Positions 7,950 to 18,096 are shown, counted from the first letter of the stretch. The stretch: DNA of 64,000 bases from Pandoraea thiooxydans (GCF_001931675.1 NZ_CP014839.1:620001-684000); one strand, 5' to 3'. Notes: generated by a model not told the origin, from the sequence alone. Numbers and translations are program-made.

Positions 7950-10900
7950 ATGCTTTCACTGTTTTTTTCGAATCGCTATGAAAACCTCGCGGCAGCCTTG
8001 CTGCGCGACATAGCCGCGCCGCCGGCCGACCCGCTGGCCCGCGAAGTCATCGTGGTGCCCAGCGCGGCCGTGCGTCGGCGTCTCGAACTCGATTACGCAC
8101 AGTGCTTCGGCGTGTGTGCCAATGTGCAATTCGCTTATCTGGCGCAATGGCTGTGGGAGCAACTCGGGCGTGCATTGCCGGTGCCGCAGGCCTCGCCTTT
8201 TGCCCCGGATCGGTTGGTGTGGCCGATATACCGGTGCCTTATCGATGACGGCTGGACTGGCGATTTCCCTCGCCTGAACGCCTACCTGAGACAAGCCGAT
8301 CCGGTCATGCGCTATGAGTTGGCCGATCGCCTGGCGAGCCTGTTCGATCAATACCTGACCTACCGGCTGCCCTGGCTCTCACAATGGCAGCGCGGCGCCT
8401 CGATCGCCCCGGCGTCGCCCGCGTCGTCGGAGCATTGGGGGCCTTCGCAGTTCGAGGACGAACGTTGGCAGGCCGAGCTATGGCGGCAACTGCTCACGCG
8501 GCTGGAGATCGCGGGCGAACATCCGGCGCAGCGCTTTATCGAGATCCTGCGCACGCTGCCGGCGGGTCGGGTGCCGCCCGGCTGGCCGGCGCGTGTCGCC
8601 GTGTTCGCGTTGCCCGCGATGCCGCCGCTGTCGATGCAACTGCTCAAGGAGTTGTCACGCCTTATCGATGTACGCATCTATGCCCTCAATCCATGCCAGG
8701 AATACTGGTTCGAGATCGTCCCGGCTGCGCGCCTGAGCTATCTTCAGGCGCGCGGGGCATCCGGTTATCATGAAACCGGCCATCCGCTGCTGGCCGAGTG
8801 GGGCCGGCAGACCCAGTCGCACATCGACCTCCTGTATGCCGAAATGGCCGAGGGCGCGCTGCGCGACGACGCGGTATTCACGCCGAATCCAGCCTCGACC
8901 TTGCTGGCGGCGCTGCAAAACGGCATCCTTGCGCTCGCGCCGCAGCCGGAGGCCGACAGGCCAAACGCGGGCGACGGCAGTCTCGCCGTACACGCCTGTC
9001 ACAGTCTGGCGCGCCAGCTCGAAGTCACGCACGATCAGTTGCTCGACTGGTTCGAGGCCGACTCCAGCCTGCGACCGGATGACATACTGATCGCCGTGCC
9101 CGATCTGAGTCAGGCCGCCCCGCTGATCGACGCGGTATTCGGCACTGCGTCGCCCCGCATCCCCTATCTGATTACCGGCCTGCCGGTCAGCCGCACCAAC
9201 ACGGTCGCGCGCGCCATTCGTCAGTTGTTGGGGCTGCCGCAGCGCCGTATCGGTGCCGCCGACATCATCGAGTTTATTCGCACGGAAGCGGTGGCCCACC
9301 AGTTCCAGTTCGACGAGGCCGCGCTCGAGCAGATACAGCAGTGGCTGCGGGCAGCCGGCGCGCGCCGCGGCTGGGCCAGCGAACCGCTGATGCGGCTGGC
9401 GCGCGCGGGTGCATCTTCTGGCGCTGCCCGGACGGAGCAACACCACACGCTGGGCGATGCCTTAATGCGTCTGCTGCTGGGGTACGCTCAGCCCGACGAC
9501 GCCATGCCGAGTGCCGACTGGCTGCCGATCGGCGGCATCGAGGGCGGGCGCGCACAGGCGCTGGGCAGTCTGGCCGGCGTGGTCGATGCGCTGGAGGCGA
9601 GCGCCCGGGTGCTCGACCAGGTCCGTACCCCGCTGGCCTGGCGGGACGTTCTGCTCAGACTGCTTGAAACGTTTTTCTCCGCTGACGCGGCCTTTGCCGA
9701 CGACGTTGCCGAGGTGCGTCACGCGATCGATCAGCTGTGCGCGACGATGCATGACGGTGCGCCCGATACCGACTTGCCGGTCGGTGTCATCGATGCCGCG
9801 CTCGCCAGCTGGCTCGACGATCCGGCGCGCGGCGGGGTGCCGTCGGGCCGCGTGACCTTCGCGGCACTGCCCAGCCTGCGGGCGCTGCCCTATCGTGTCG
9901 TTTGCCTGCTGGGTATGGACGACGGCGTGCTGCCTGGCTTGCGGCGCGGTGACGAATTCGATCTGATGCATGCATTGCCGCAGCGGGGCGACCGGCAGCG
10001 GCGCGACGACGAACGCAACCTGTTCCTGGATTTGCTGCTCGCCGCGCGCGAGCGTGTACTGATCGCCTACAACGGACGCAGCATCCGAGACAACGCCATG
10101 CTGCCGCCGTCGGCGGTGGTCGCTGAACTGCTCGATCACCTGGCCGAAGTGCTGGCCGGGCCAGGCGCCGACGAGCACGGTTTGGCGCACCGCCGGGCGA
10201 GCCTGGTCACCGAGCATCCGCTGCAGCCGTTCGCGCCGGCTTATTTCGACGGGGCCTCGCCGCGGCTGTTCAGCTACGACGCAATGCAGGCCGAAACCGC
10301 CCGCGTGATAATCGGCGCCGGTGCCGCGCCGCGTGACGAAGCGGCCTTCTATCAAACGCCGTTGCCGCCCCCGCAGGCGCACCCCGACACGCTGGAACTC
10401 GATGATCTGCTGCGTTTCTGGCGCCACCCGACCCGTGTCTGGATGCGCGAGCGCCTGGGCGTGGCGCTGCGCGAGGCCGAGGCCGAGCTGGACGACGACG
10501 AGCCCTTCGAAGTCGATGCCGAGGGCCGCCGTGCGTTTGCCGAGCGTGTGCTGCCTCGCCTACTGGCCGGCGAGCCGGCGCCGCGTGTGGCGCGCATCGC
10601 CGCGGCCAGCCACGAACTGCCCGCCGGCGCGACCGGCGCTTTGTGGCGCGCGCGGGAGATGAGCGGGCTGCAACTGCTGGCCGTCGCGGTGCGTGACGCG
10701 CTGGGCGCCGGCAGTAGCGCGCATGCGTTCAGCCTGCCGCTCACGCTGCGGGTCGCCGCCGAGTGGCCGCATGAGTGGCAATGGCCGCATGGCCTGGCAT
10801 GTCGCCTGCAAGGCCGGTTGGCCCCCCTGACGCCGCACGGTCTGGTGCTGTACCGGTACGGTCGGGCACGCGCGAGCGACTATCTCGACGCCTGGCTTCG

Positions 10901-11297
10901 GCATCTCGTCTTGGGGGTGCTCGTCGCAGGCGGTGAATTGCCTGGCGTGGCGCCGCGCACGCACTGGTTCGGTAACGGCGAGCGCTTTACCCTGCGACCA
11001 GTAGAGAATCCGGCCAGCCAGCTCTCGCAACTGGTCGCGCTGCAACACATCGGTATGACCCGGCCGCTGCCATTTTTCCCGCGCAGCGCGTGGGAACTGG
11101 TGAGCACCGGGCAACTGGCCAACGCCGAAAAGACCTGGCTGGGCTCGCAGTTCTCCTTTGGCGAGGGGGACCAAGCGTATTACCGGCTGGCGTGGCGCGG
11201 CATCGACACGCCGCTGGCCGATCCGTTCGAGAGCATCGCACGCGCCGTGTGCGAGCCGTTGGCCGAGCATCTCGTTGCGGGGGAGGACCCGGTATGA
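7950..11297 (+). CDS. recC: Exodeoxyribonuclease V subunit RecC
   Basis: A 1115-residue RecC, the subunit of RecBCD that scans for the Chi recombination signal and splits the duplex. The start MLSLFFSNRYENLAAALLRD and the following VIVVPSAAVRRRLELDYA, where a helicase would have its Walker motif, fit RecC's inactive helicase-like fold. VCLLGMDDGVLPG at about residues 650-662 and RRDDERNLFLDLLLAARERV are typical conserved RecC segments. Length agrees with the family. The frame is open upstream to 7830, but similarity starts at 7950. The stop overlaps the recB start by 4 bases (ATGA). The order recC-recB-recD lacks the ptrA gene found between recC and recB in E. coli. Confidence 0.96.
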   Translation: MLSLFFSNRYENLAAALLRDIAAPPADPLAREVIVVPSAAVRRRLELDYAQCFGVCANVQFAYLAQWLWEQLGRALPVPQASPFAPDRLVWPIYRCLIDDGWTGDFPRLNAYLRQADPVMRYELADRLASLFDQYLTYRLPWLSQWQRGASIAPASPASSEHWGPSQFEDERWQAELWRQLLTRLEIAGEHPAQRFIEILRTLPAGRVPPGWPARVAVFALPAMPPLSMQLLKELSRLIDVRIYALNPCQEYWFEIVPAARLSYLQARGASGYHETGHPLLAEWGRQTQSHIDLLYAEMAEGALRDDAVFTPNPASTLLAALQNGILALAPQPEADRPNAGDGSLAVHACHSLARQLEVTHDQLLDWFEADSSLRPDDILIAVPDLSQAAPLIDAVFGTASPRIPYLITGLPVSRTNTVARAIRQLLGLPQRRIGAADIIEFIRTEAVAHQFQFDEAALEQIQQWLRAAGARRGWASEPLMRLARAGASSGAARTEQHHTLGDALMRLLLGYAQPDDAMPSADWLPIGGIEGGRAQALGSLAGVVDALEASARVLDQVRTPLAWRDVLLRLLETFFSADAAFADDVAEVRHAIDQLCATMHDGAPDTDLPVGVIDAALASWLDDPARGGVPSGRVTFAALPSLRALPYRVVCLLGMDDGVLPGLRRGDEFDLMHALPQRGDRQRRDDERNLFLDLLLAARERVLIAYNGRSIRDNAMLPPSAVVAELLDHLAEVLAGPGADEHGLAHRRASLVTEHPLQPFAPAYFDGASPRLFSYDAMQAETARVIIGAGAAPRDEAAFYQTPLPPPQAHPDTLELDDLLRFWRHPTRVWMRERLGVALREAEAELDDDEPFEVDAEGRRAFAERVLPRLLAGEPAPRVARIAAASHELPAGATGALWRAREMSGLQLLAVAVRDALGAGSSAHAFSLPLTLRVAAEWPHEWQWPHGLACRLQGRLAPLTPHGLVLYRYGRARASDYLDAWLRHLVLGVLVAGGELPGVAPRTHWFGNGERFTLRPVENPASQLSQLVALQHIGMTRPLPFFPRSAWELVSTGQLANAEKTWLGSQFSFGEGDQAYYRLAWRGIDTPLADPFESIARAVCEPLAEHLVAGEDPV

Positions 11298-14200
11298 AGC
11301 GCTTTCCCGAACTCGATGTGTTCGGTTGCCCGCTGGAGGGCGTGCAGCTGATCGAAGCATCGGCAGGCACCGGCAAGACGTGGAATATCTGCGCGCTGGT
11401 GGTGCGCCTGCTGTTGGAACGGAACTGCACGATAGAGCAGATCCTGGTGGTGACCTTCACCAACGCTGCCACTGCCGAGCTGCGCGAGCGGATCCGCGCG
11501 CGGCTGGCCGGACTGGCGCGAGCGCTGGCGTTGCTGACCGATGAGGCGCCCGCGGAAGATGATGCGCACGACGCCGGCCCGCTGGAGGACCCGATGGTGT
11601 CGGCCCTGGTCGAGCGGCTGATCCTGAGCGGGCAGGTCAGTGCCGAGCAGGCCCTGTTGCGCCTGCGCCTGGCGCTCAATTCATTCGATCAGGCGGCAGT
11701 CCACACGATTCATGGCTTTTGTCAGCGCGCGCTGGCCGAGACCCCTTTTGCCGCAGGGCTGCCGCTGGCGTTTGAGCTGATGCCCGATGACGAAGCCATC
11801 CGTCACGATCTGGCAGTCGAGTTCTGGCGGCGCGAGGTCGATCCGGCCGCGGCGACCCACGAAGGTTTCGCCGCCTGGCTGGTCGACAACGAGGTGACCC
11901 CGGATGCGCTCGTCGACGAATTGGCGCGACGCTTGAAAAAGCCGCAGGCCGAACTGCGCTGGCCGGCGATGCCCGCCGGCGACGACGAGCCCGCCTTATC
12001 CTCGCTGTACGCGGCGGCGCGCCAGGCGTGGCAGTCGAGTGCGATGTCGCCGGCACGGCTGGTGCAGGATGCGCTGCCGAATCTCAAGGCAAATATTTAC
12101 TCCGCCGACGGCGTCGAGCGCGCGCGACAGGCATGGCAGCGTTACTTCGACGCGGGCGATGCCGAGGCGCCGCTCGATGCCAAGGCGCTCCTGCTGGGCG
12201 CGGCCAAGTTGGGGCAGGGTGCGAAGAAGAATACCGCGCCTCCGGACGCCCCGTTTTTCGCGCTCGCCGATGCGCTGCTGTCGGCCCGCAATGCCCAGAC
12301 CGATCGTCACGTGCTGCGTTGGCTGGAATTGCTGCGCAACTGGCTGATGTGGGCACCGGATGCGCTACGCGAAAATAAGCGCGAAGCGCGCACCGTTTCA
12401 TTCGACGATCTGCTGAGCAATTTGCACCATGCGCTGCTGGCTCACTCCTGGCTGGGCGGCGTGTTGCGCGAGCGCTACCCGTGCGCGCTGATCGACGAAT
12501 TCCAGGACACCGATCCGCTGCAGTTCGAGATCTTCAGTCGCATCTACGGTGCCGGCTCCGGGCCGGGTTCAGGGGGGCCGCTGTTCATGGTGGGTGACCC
12601 CAAGCAGGCAATCTACAGTTTTCGCGCCGCCGATCTGCATACGTATCTCGCTGCGCGCGACACCGCCGACGCCGCTTATACGCTGGCCGTCAATCAGCGC
12701 TCGACGGCCGAGGTGATCGACGCCGGCAACGCGCTGTTCGGCCGCAATGCGCGTGCTTTCGTGCTCGAGGGGCTGGATTATCCGCCGGTGCGTGCCGGCA
12801 CGCGCGAGCGCGCGCCGCTGCACGATGCGGAGCCGGCCGCCGGGCTGAATGTATGGCTGCTGCCGGGGGGCGACGCCGCGCTTGCCAAGGCCGACGCGCA
12901 GGCGCGAGCGGCGGCCGCCACCGCCGCCGAGATCGCGCGGTTGCTGACCGGCGCCGCTGCCGGCACGGTGCGCCTCGGCGACGCGCCGCTCACACCCGGC
13001 GACATCGCCGTCATCGTGCAGACCCACGTGCAGGGCAGCCGGATCAAACAGGCTCTGGCGCAATACGGCATCGGCAGCGTCGAGCTGACGCAGGACTCGG
13101 TGTTCGCCAGCGAGGAGGCTGAGATGATCGAGCGCGTGCTGCTGGCCGTCGAGTCGCCTGGCGATTTGCGCGTGCTGCGCGCCGCACTGGCCACACCGTT
13201 GTTCGGACTCGACGCAATGGCGATTTTCCGCCTGCAGGAGACCGAGGCGACCGATATGCCGGAGACCGGCGCGATCGCCTGGATCGAGCGCCTGCAGCGC
13301 TATCGCCAGCTTTGGCTCGAACGCGGTTTCATCGCCATGTGGCGCACCTTGATGCGCGAACTCGAAGTGGCGCCGCGGCTGGTCGCGGGCACAGGCGGCG
13401 AGCGCCGCCTGACCAATCTGTCGCATCTGGCCGAGCTGTTGCAGGCGCGCTGGGTCGAGCAGCCGGGCATGACGGCTCTGCTGCGCTGGCTCGCGGCGCG
13501 GCGGCGGCACGGCGGCGGTGGCGACGAGGCGCAACTGCGGCTGGAGTCGGACCGTCATCTGGTGCAGATCGTCACCGTGCACAAGTCCAAGGGGTTGGAA
13601 TATGCGATCGCGTTCTGCCCGTTCCTGTGGGACGGCCACGTGCGCGAGGCCGGCAAGCGGTTCGCTATCGAATATCACGATGGCGGCGCGGCGGTGATCG
13701 ATTATGGGCGCGATGAGCATATCCGCGCGCAGGCGAGCGCCGCACTGCGTCGCGAACAGGCCGCCGAGCAGGCGCGCCTGCTCTACGTGGCACTCACGCG
13801 GGCGGTGTACCGTTGTTATCTGGTAGCCGGTATTTACACAGCCAAGCGTAATACCAAGGAAGCCTGCGCGAGCATGCTCAACTGGCTGGTCGCGGGGCAG
13901 GACGTGAGTTTCGAGGCGTGGTCAGATAGCGCGCTCGCCGCGGAGCGGATCATTGCCGCATGGCACGGCCTGGACGGTCCGGCCTTACGCGTGAGTGCGC
14001 TGCCCGAGCCGGGCGCAGCCAAGCTGTTGACGGCGCGCGAGGCGCCGGCGCCGCTCGAGTCTCGCCGGGCACGCCGCGCGCTGCGCGAGAGCTGGCGCAT
14101 CGCCAGCTTCAGCGCGTTGCTCAGCCAGGCCGGGCATGCGCGCGGCGAGCGGACGCGCCCGGACCACGATGCACTCGCATCGCTGCGCGAACTCGCACCG

Positions 14201-15001
14201 CCACCCGCCGCGAATGTTCCCGCCGGGCTGGCGGCCGACGATATCCTGCATTTCCCGCGCGGCCCGGCCGCCGGCGAGTGCCTGCACCGGTTGCTGGAAT
14301 TGGCCGATTTCACGCGCCCCGACAGTTGGCCCGACGCTGCTGCGCAAGCCCTGCGCGAGCGGCCGCCCGCACCGGCCGGCGCGGCCTCGGCCGCACACTG
14401 GTCCGCGATGATGCAACGCCTGATGTGCGAACTGGTGGCGTGCGAACTGCAGCCGGGGCTGCGGCTTGCCGAGATCGCTCCGGCCCAGCGCCTGACCGAA
14501 CTTGAATTTACCTATCCGCTGGGAGCGGTCCCGCTCGAGGCGCTGCGGACATTGCTGCGCACCCATGGCTATGCGGAGCTCGCGCTCGATGCCGCGACCT
14601 TGCGCGGCTACATGAAAGGGTTCATCGACCTGGTTTTCGTGCATGGGGGGCGCTGGTGGATTGCCGACTGGAAATCCAATCATCTCGGCTACGATGCGGC
14701 TGCTTATGCGCGTCCGGCGCTCGCGCTGGCGATGGCCGAGCACGGTTACCACTTGCAATATCTGCTTTACACGGTGGCGTTGCACCGCTATTTGCGAAAT
14801 CGCTTGCCGGACTATGACTACGAGCGCGATGTCGGCGGCTGCCTGTGGTTATTCATTCGGGGCGCGAGAGATGCATGGCGCAGCGCGCACGGAGCATCGG
14901 GCGAGGTGCCTGGCGTGTTCGTCGAACGCGTGCCGCTGGCCCTGGTCGAGGCGCTCGATCGCCTGATGCGGGCAGCCGATCCGCAGGAGGCCGCAGCATG
15001 A
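11294..15001 (+). CDS. recB: Exodeoxyribonuclease V subunit RecB (helicase-nuclease)
   Basis: A 1235-residue RecB, the 3'-to-5' helicase and the only nuclease of RecBCD; it also loads RecA after Chi. The Walker A motif is EASAGTGKTWNI near residue 20, with VVTFTNAATAELRERIR next; motif II appears as LIDEFQDTDPLQFEIF and motif III as MVGDPKQAIYSFRAAD; TVHKSKGLEY and LLYVALTRAVYRCYLV are motifs V-VI. The C-terminal nuclease shows GFIDLVFVHGGRWWIADWKS, the D-x-K active-site signature, so the nuclease looks intact. It overlaps recC and recD by 4 bases each, indicating stoichiometric translation of the three subunits. Confidence 0.97.
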   Translation: MKRFPELDVFGCPLEGVQLIEASAGTGKTWNICALVVRLLLERNCTIEQILVVTFTNAATAELRERIRARLAGLARALALLTDEAPAEDDAHDAGPLEDPMVSALVERLILSGQVSAEQALLRLRLALNSFDQAAVHTIHGFCQRALAETPFAAGLPLAFELMPDDEAIRHDLAVEFWRREVDPAAATHEGFAAWLVDNEVTPDALVDELARRLKKPQAELRWPAMPAGDDEPALSSLYAAARQAWQSSAMSPARLVQDALPNLKANIYSADGVERARQAWQRYFDAGDAEAPLDAKALLLGAAKLGQGAKKNTAPPDAPFFALADALLSARNAQTDRHVLRWLELLRNWLMWAPDALRENKREARTVSFDDLLSNLHHALLAHSWLGGVLRERYPCALIDEFQDTDPLQFEIFSRIYGAGSGPGSGGPLFMVGDPKQAIYSFRAADLHTYLAARDTADAAYTLAVNQRSTAEVIDAGNALFGRNARAFVLEGLDYPPVRAGTRERAPLHDAEPAAGLNVWLLPGGDAALAKADAQARAAAATAAEIARLLTGAAAGTVRLGDAPLTPGDIAVIVQTHVQGSRIKQALAQYGIGSVELTQDSVFASEEAEMIERVLLAVESPGDLRVLRAALATPLFGLDAMAIFRLQETEATDMPETGAIAWIERLQRYRQLWLERGFIAMWRTLMRELEVAPRLVAGTGGERRLTNLSHLAELLQARWVEQPGMTALLRWLAARRRHGGGGDEAQLRLESDRHLVQIVTVHKSKGLEYAIAFCPFLWDGHVREAGKRFAIEYHDGGAAVIDYGRDEHIRAQASAALRREQAAEQARLLYVALTRAVYRCYLVAGIYTAKRNTKEACASMLNWLVAGQDVSFEAWSDSALAAERIIAAWHGLDGPALRVSALPEPGAAKLLTAREAPAPLESRRARRALRESWRIASFSALLSQAGHARGERTRPDHDALASLRELAPPPAANVPAGLAADDILHFPRGPAAGECLHRLLELADFTRPDSWPDAAAQALRERPPAPAGAASAAHWSAMMQRLMCELVACELQPGLRLAEIAPAQRLTELEFTYPLGAVPLEALRTLLRTHGYAELALDAATLRGYMKGFIDLVFVHGGRWWIADWKSNHLGYDAAAYARPALALAMAEHGYHLQYLLYTVALHRYLRNRLPDYDYERDVGGCLWLFIRGARDAWRSAHGASGEVPGVFVERVPLALVEALDRLMRAADPQEAAA

Positions 15002-16962
15002 CGCCGATGCTCCAGGCAGGATCGCCCGCGCAAGCCCTGGCGCAAGCCTTTGCGCGGCGCATGGAGATGCTCGCCCGTCACCATGGCAGCCCGGAGGCGG
15101 TATGCCAGCGCGTCCGGCGCGCGGCGTTTGCGGTCAGTATGGCCACCGCCGACGGTCATGTCTGCGTGCCGTTGAGCGATCTGCAGGACGAACCCGGCAC
15201 GCACGAGTTGTTTCCCGACGATGCGCCGGCCCTGGCCGTGTGGCGCGATGCGCTGCTCGGCAGCGGCGTTTGCGCGCCGCAGGCGGGCGCTGACGGTGAC
15301 ATGCCGCTGGTGCTCGACGCCAAAGACCGGCTATATCTGGCGCGCTATTTCGACTACGAGCGCCGTCTGGCGAGTGCGCTGGCCGCGCATCGTGCGCCCG
15401 ACGCTGGCGGCACGGCCGGGGTCGCGCCACCCGAACATGAAAACAGCGTGCTTCTGGCGCGCTATTTCGGGGCCGGCGAGATCCACGCCGACACACCCGG
15501 CGCAGCGCCAGAGGCAAACTGGCAGATGGCGGCGGCCGCGCTGGCGATGCGCCAGCGCATCGTGATTCTCAGCGGCGGGCCCGGCACGGGCAAGACGACC
15601 ACGGTAGTCGGCTTACTGGCCTGCCTGCTCGAACGTCAGCCGGAATTGCGCGTTGCGCTTGCCGCGCCCACCGGCAAGGCGGCGCAGCGTATGCAGGAAG
15701 CTCTCGCCGCACGCGCCGGGCACTTGCCGCCCGCAGTGCGCAATGCCTTGCCGGCGGCGGCGTTGACGCTGCACCGCCTGCTCGGTGTGGTGCCCGAGAG
15801 CGCGCGGCAATCCGGCCGGCGTTTTCGTCATCATGCCGACAATCCGCTGCCCTACGACCTGGTGGTGATCGACGAAGCATCGATGATCGACCTGTCGCTC
15901 GCCACGCATTTGCTCGAGGCCGTGCCGGTCGGTGCTCGCCTGATCATGCTGGGCGACAAGGATCAGCTCGCCGCGGTCGAGGCGGGCGCGGTATTTGGCG
16001 AATTGAGTGCCGGCGCGGCGCTCTCGCCGGCGTGTCGGGAGGCGCTGGCGCGCGACATGACGATTCCCGCGGCGTTGCTGCAACCGCCGCCGGCGCCCGC
16101 GACGCCGGCCCCCCTGCGCGATAGCGTGATCTGGCTCGAACGCAACTACCGGTTCGGTGGCGCCTCGGCGATCGGTCGCGTGGCCGAGGGCATCAAGTAC
16201 GGGCGCGTCGGCGAGGTACGGCAGGCATTGACTGGCGGCGATCCGCCGCAGGCCGGGCAGAGCGTGGTGCTGTACGAGACCACGCGTGCGCCGCTCGACG
16301 GCGAGCACCTTGCGCAGCTGGCCGACGGCTATGCCGAGTATGGCGACAGGGTGGCGGCGTTGCGCGCAGCGCCAGCCGAGGGTGTCGCGGCCGAGCTCTT
16401 TGCGGCATTCAACCGGTTTCGCGTGCTGTGCGCCACGCGTGGCGGGCGGCGTGGCGTCCAGACGCTCAACGGACAACTGGCGAGTGCCTTCGTGCAGCGC
16501 ACCGGGGTGGGCACCACGACGTTGCTGTCGGCCGACGCGTGGTATGCCGGGCGGCCGGTCATCGTCACCCGCAACGACTACGCGCTGGGGCTATTCAACG
16601 GCGATATCGGGATCGCTCTGCCGACGGGCGGCGATGGGGCGTTGCGCGTGGCCTTTCCCGGCGAGCATGGTGCTTTCCGATTGTTTTCGCCGGCCAGCCT
16701 GCCGCTGCACGAAACCGCGTTTGCCATGACGGTGCACAAATCGCAGGGTTCGGAGTTCGAGCGGGTTGCCGTGGTGCTGCCGGAGCAGGGCAGCCGCGTG
16801 CTGACCCGGGAGCTGATTTACACTGCGGTGACGCGCGCGCGCACGAGTGTCGCGGTCTATGCGCCGTGGCCGGTGGTTGCCGCGGCGGTGGCGACACCCA
16901 GCCGCCGTGCGTCCGGCCTGACGGATCGACTGCTCGAAGCGCTGGACGAGCCGATGCCGTGA
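14998..16962 (+). CDS. recD: Exodeoxyribonuclease V subunit RecD (5'-3' helicase)
   Basis: A 654-residue SF1B helicase, the fast 5'-to-3' motor of RecBCD. After an N-terminal region that contacts RecC, the Walker A box ILSGGPGTGKTTTV lies near residue 190, followed by VALAAPTGKAAQRMQEAL, the Walker B VVIDEASMIDLSLA near 290 and LIMLGDKDQLAAVEAGAV. The C-terminal part has FAMTVHKSQGSEFERV and LIYTAVTRARTSV. The ATG overlaps the recB stop. Length is slightly above E. coli RecD (608), with an insert around residues 345-370 that is rich in Pro and Ala. Confidence 0.96.
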   Translation: MTPMLQAGSPAQALAQAFARRMEMLARHHGSPEAVCQRVRRAAFAVSMATADGHVCVPLSDLQDEPGTHELFPDDAPALAVWRDALLGSGVCAPQAGADGDMPLVLDAKDRLYLARYFDYERRLASALAAHRAPDAGGTAGVAPPEHENSVLLARYFGAGEIHADTPGAAPEANWQMAAAALAMRQRIVILSGGPGTGKTTTVVGLLACLLERQPELRVALAAPTGKAAQRMQEALAARAGHLPPAVRNALPAAALTLHRLLGVVPESARQSGRRFRHHADNPLPYDLVVIDEASMIDLSLATHLLEAVPVGARLIMLGDKDQLAAVEAGAVFGELSAGAALSPACREALARDMTIPAALLQPPPAPATPAPLRDSVIWLERNYRFGGASAIGRVAEGIKYGRVGEVRQALTGGDPPQAGQSVVLYETTRAPLDGEHLAQLADGYAEYGDRVAALRAAPAEGVAAELFAAFNRFRVLCATRGGRRGVQTLNGQLASAFVQRTGVGTTTLLSADAWYAGRPVIVTRNDYALGLFNGDIGIALPTGGDGALRVAFPGEHGAFRLFSPASLPLHETAFAMTVHKSQGSEFERVAVVLPEQGSRVLTRELIYTAVTRARTSVAVYAPWPVVAAAVATPSRRASGLTDRLLEALDEPMP

Positions 16963-17000
16963 GATAACCCGCTGGCCGTGGCGGCCAAGGAGCGAACAAC

Positions 17001-17303
17001 ATGCACTACGTCCTGTTCTACGATCTTTGCGACGATTATCTGGAGCGTCGCGCACAGTTTCGCGACGCGCATCTGGCGCTGGCTTGGCAGGCGGCGCGCC
17101 GCGGCGAGTTGCTGCTGGGCGGCGCGCTCGCCGAACCGGCGGACGCCGCCATGCTGCTTTTCCAGGGCGATTCGCCGGCCGTCGCCGAAGCGTTCGTCGG
17201 CGCCGATCCCTACGTGCGCGAGGGGTTGGTCAAGGCGTGGCGCGTGCGCGCCTGGAACACGGTCGTCGGCGACGCCGCGGCCAATCCGGTGCGCGTCGAC
17301 TGA
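17001..17303 (+). CDS. YciI-like family protein
   Basis: A 100-residue YciI-type protein, a ferredoxin-like alpha/beta fold with a conserved His-Asp pair; members are proposed to act as small enzymes but the reaction is not established. It starts MHYVLFYDLCDDYLERR and has FRDAHLALAWQAARRGELLLGGALAEP at about 20-46, matching the family's conserved HLxxL and GxLxxGGAL elements, then a short C-terminal sheet ending YVREGLVKAWRVRAWNTV. It begins 38 bases after recD with AGGAG nearby and may be the last gene of that operon. A functional link to RecBCD is not implied. Confidence 0.82.
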   Translation: MHYVLFYDLCDDYLERRAQFRDAHLALAWQAARRGELLLGGALAEPADAAMLLFQGDSPAVAEAFVGADPYVREGLVKAWRVRAWNTVVGDAAANPVRVD

Positions 17304-17369
17304 GCGGCGCGCAGCCGGGCGGCGGAGGGCGGCACTGCCGCCACCTGCGCCGACTCGGCAGACCGCCGT

Positions 17370-17627
17370 TCAGTAGCGGCGGCGTGCCGGGGTGAAGGGG
17401 CCGCGTCCTTCGATGTGACGGAAAGTCACGCGGCCATTGTTCAGGTCGTAAGGCGACAGCTCGAGCGACACCTTGTCGCCGGCGAGCACGCGGATGTGGC
17501 TTTTGCGCATCTTGCCCGAGGTGTAGGCAATCAGGCTGTGGCCGTTCTCGAGCGTGACGCGCAGGCGTGAGTCCGGCAGCACTTCGTCGACCATGCCGTT
17601 CATTGCGATAAGTTCTTCTTTTGCCAT
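17370..17627 (-). CDS. infA: Translation initiation factor IF-1, second long form
   Basis: An 85-residue IF-1, a single S1/OB-fold protein that binds the ribosomal A site during initiation. Landmarks are [39 protein letters not shown], and [19 protein letters not shown]. The canonical form has 72 residues; this one adds a basic tail, [13 protein letters not shown]. From memory, Burkholderiales carry a canonical infA in the ribosomal-protein cluster and this longer paralogue near cold-shock genes, as here. The ATG at 17627 follows a good purine-rich site (GGAAACTGC). It is downstream of, and co-oriented with, the 47-residue protein and csp genes. Confidence 0.93.
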   Translation of the reverse strand: MAKEELIAMNGMVDEVLPDSRLRVTLENGHSLIAYTSGKMRKSHIRVLAGDKVSLELSPYDLNNGRVTFRHIEGRGPFTPARRRY

Positions 17628-17733
17628 TGCAGTTTCCTTGTCGGTTGAATGCCAAGCGGGCGGCCGGTAGGACGACCGCGGGGATGGCAAGAGCGCATCG
17701 GCCTCGTTCGGGGCCATACGCATGGGCGGCCGC

Positions 17734-17749
17734 CCGGCCCGAAGGCCGG
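17734..17749 (-). other. Very stable UUCG hairpin between the 47-aa gene and infA
   Basis: Read on the minus strand this is CCGGCC-TTCG-GGCCGG, a six-base-pair G/C stem closed by the C(UUCG)G tetraloop, one of the most stable RNA hairpins known. No run of T follows, so it is not a classic terminator. It may protect the upstream message or set relative expression of the two genes. Confidence 0.55.
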
Positions 17750-17781
17750 CGGCATTGCACCAGCAGCGCGGTAGCGGCTGG

Positions 17782-17925
17782 TTATTTTTTCTTGTGGCGA
17801 TCCGGCACGACAGTGACGGTGGAGGTTGTGCGAAGCACTGCATCGGGCGAAATGGGCTTGCCCGGCAGCTTGTTTTGCTTCGGCTTCTTCGCTTCCTTGT
17901 TGCCGCGTAGTTGTCCTTTGGCCAT
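17782..17925 (-). CDS. Small basic protein, 47 residues, function unknown
   Basis: A 47-residue open frame starting [20 protein letters not shown] and ending [10 protein letters not shown] strong ribosome-binding site, AAGGAGA, lies 8 bases before the ATG at 17925, the best support that it is translated. The product is highly basic (about a quarter Lys/Arg), has no hydrophobic segment and would be largely disordered; such a protein would be expected to bind RNA or ribosomes, but that is inference. I believe similar short proteins exist in other proteobacteria as hypothetical proteins. It lies between csp and infA, all on the same strand. Confidence 0.78.
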   Translation of the reverse strand: MAKGQLRGNKEAKKPKQNKLPGKPISPDAVLRTTSTVTVVPDRHKKK

Positions 17926-18038
17926 GGTAGCGTTCTCCTTGAATCTCGCCAGCCTCTGAAGATTCGACCGAGGCGGGTGGCTGCGCCGGATCTCGTGCGA
18001 TGGGGCGCCAAGGTGCGTGCGCCGGCAACATTCCGATC

Positions 18039-18070
18039 AAAACAAAACGGCGCACCCTCTCGGATGCGCC
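18039..18070 (-). terminator. Rho-independent terminator of csp
   Basis: On the minus strand the stem GGCGCATCC-GAGA-GGGTGCGCC (9 pairs, one G-U) is followed directly by GTTTTGTTTT. It lies about 26 bases past the csp stop codon, so csp can be a single-gene transcript. Confidence 0.88.
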
Positions 18071-18096
18071 GGCATTGCGATTAGTGCGCTGCAGAC

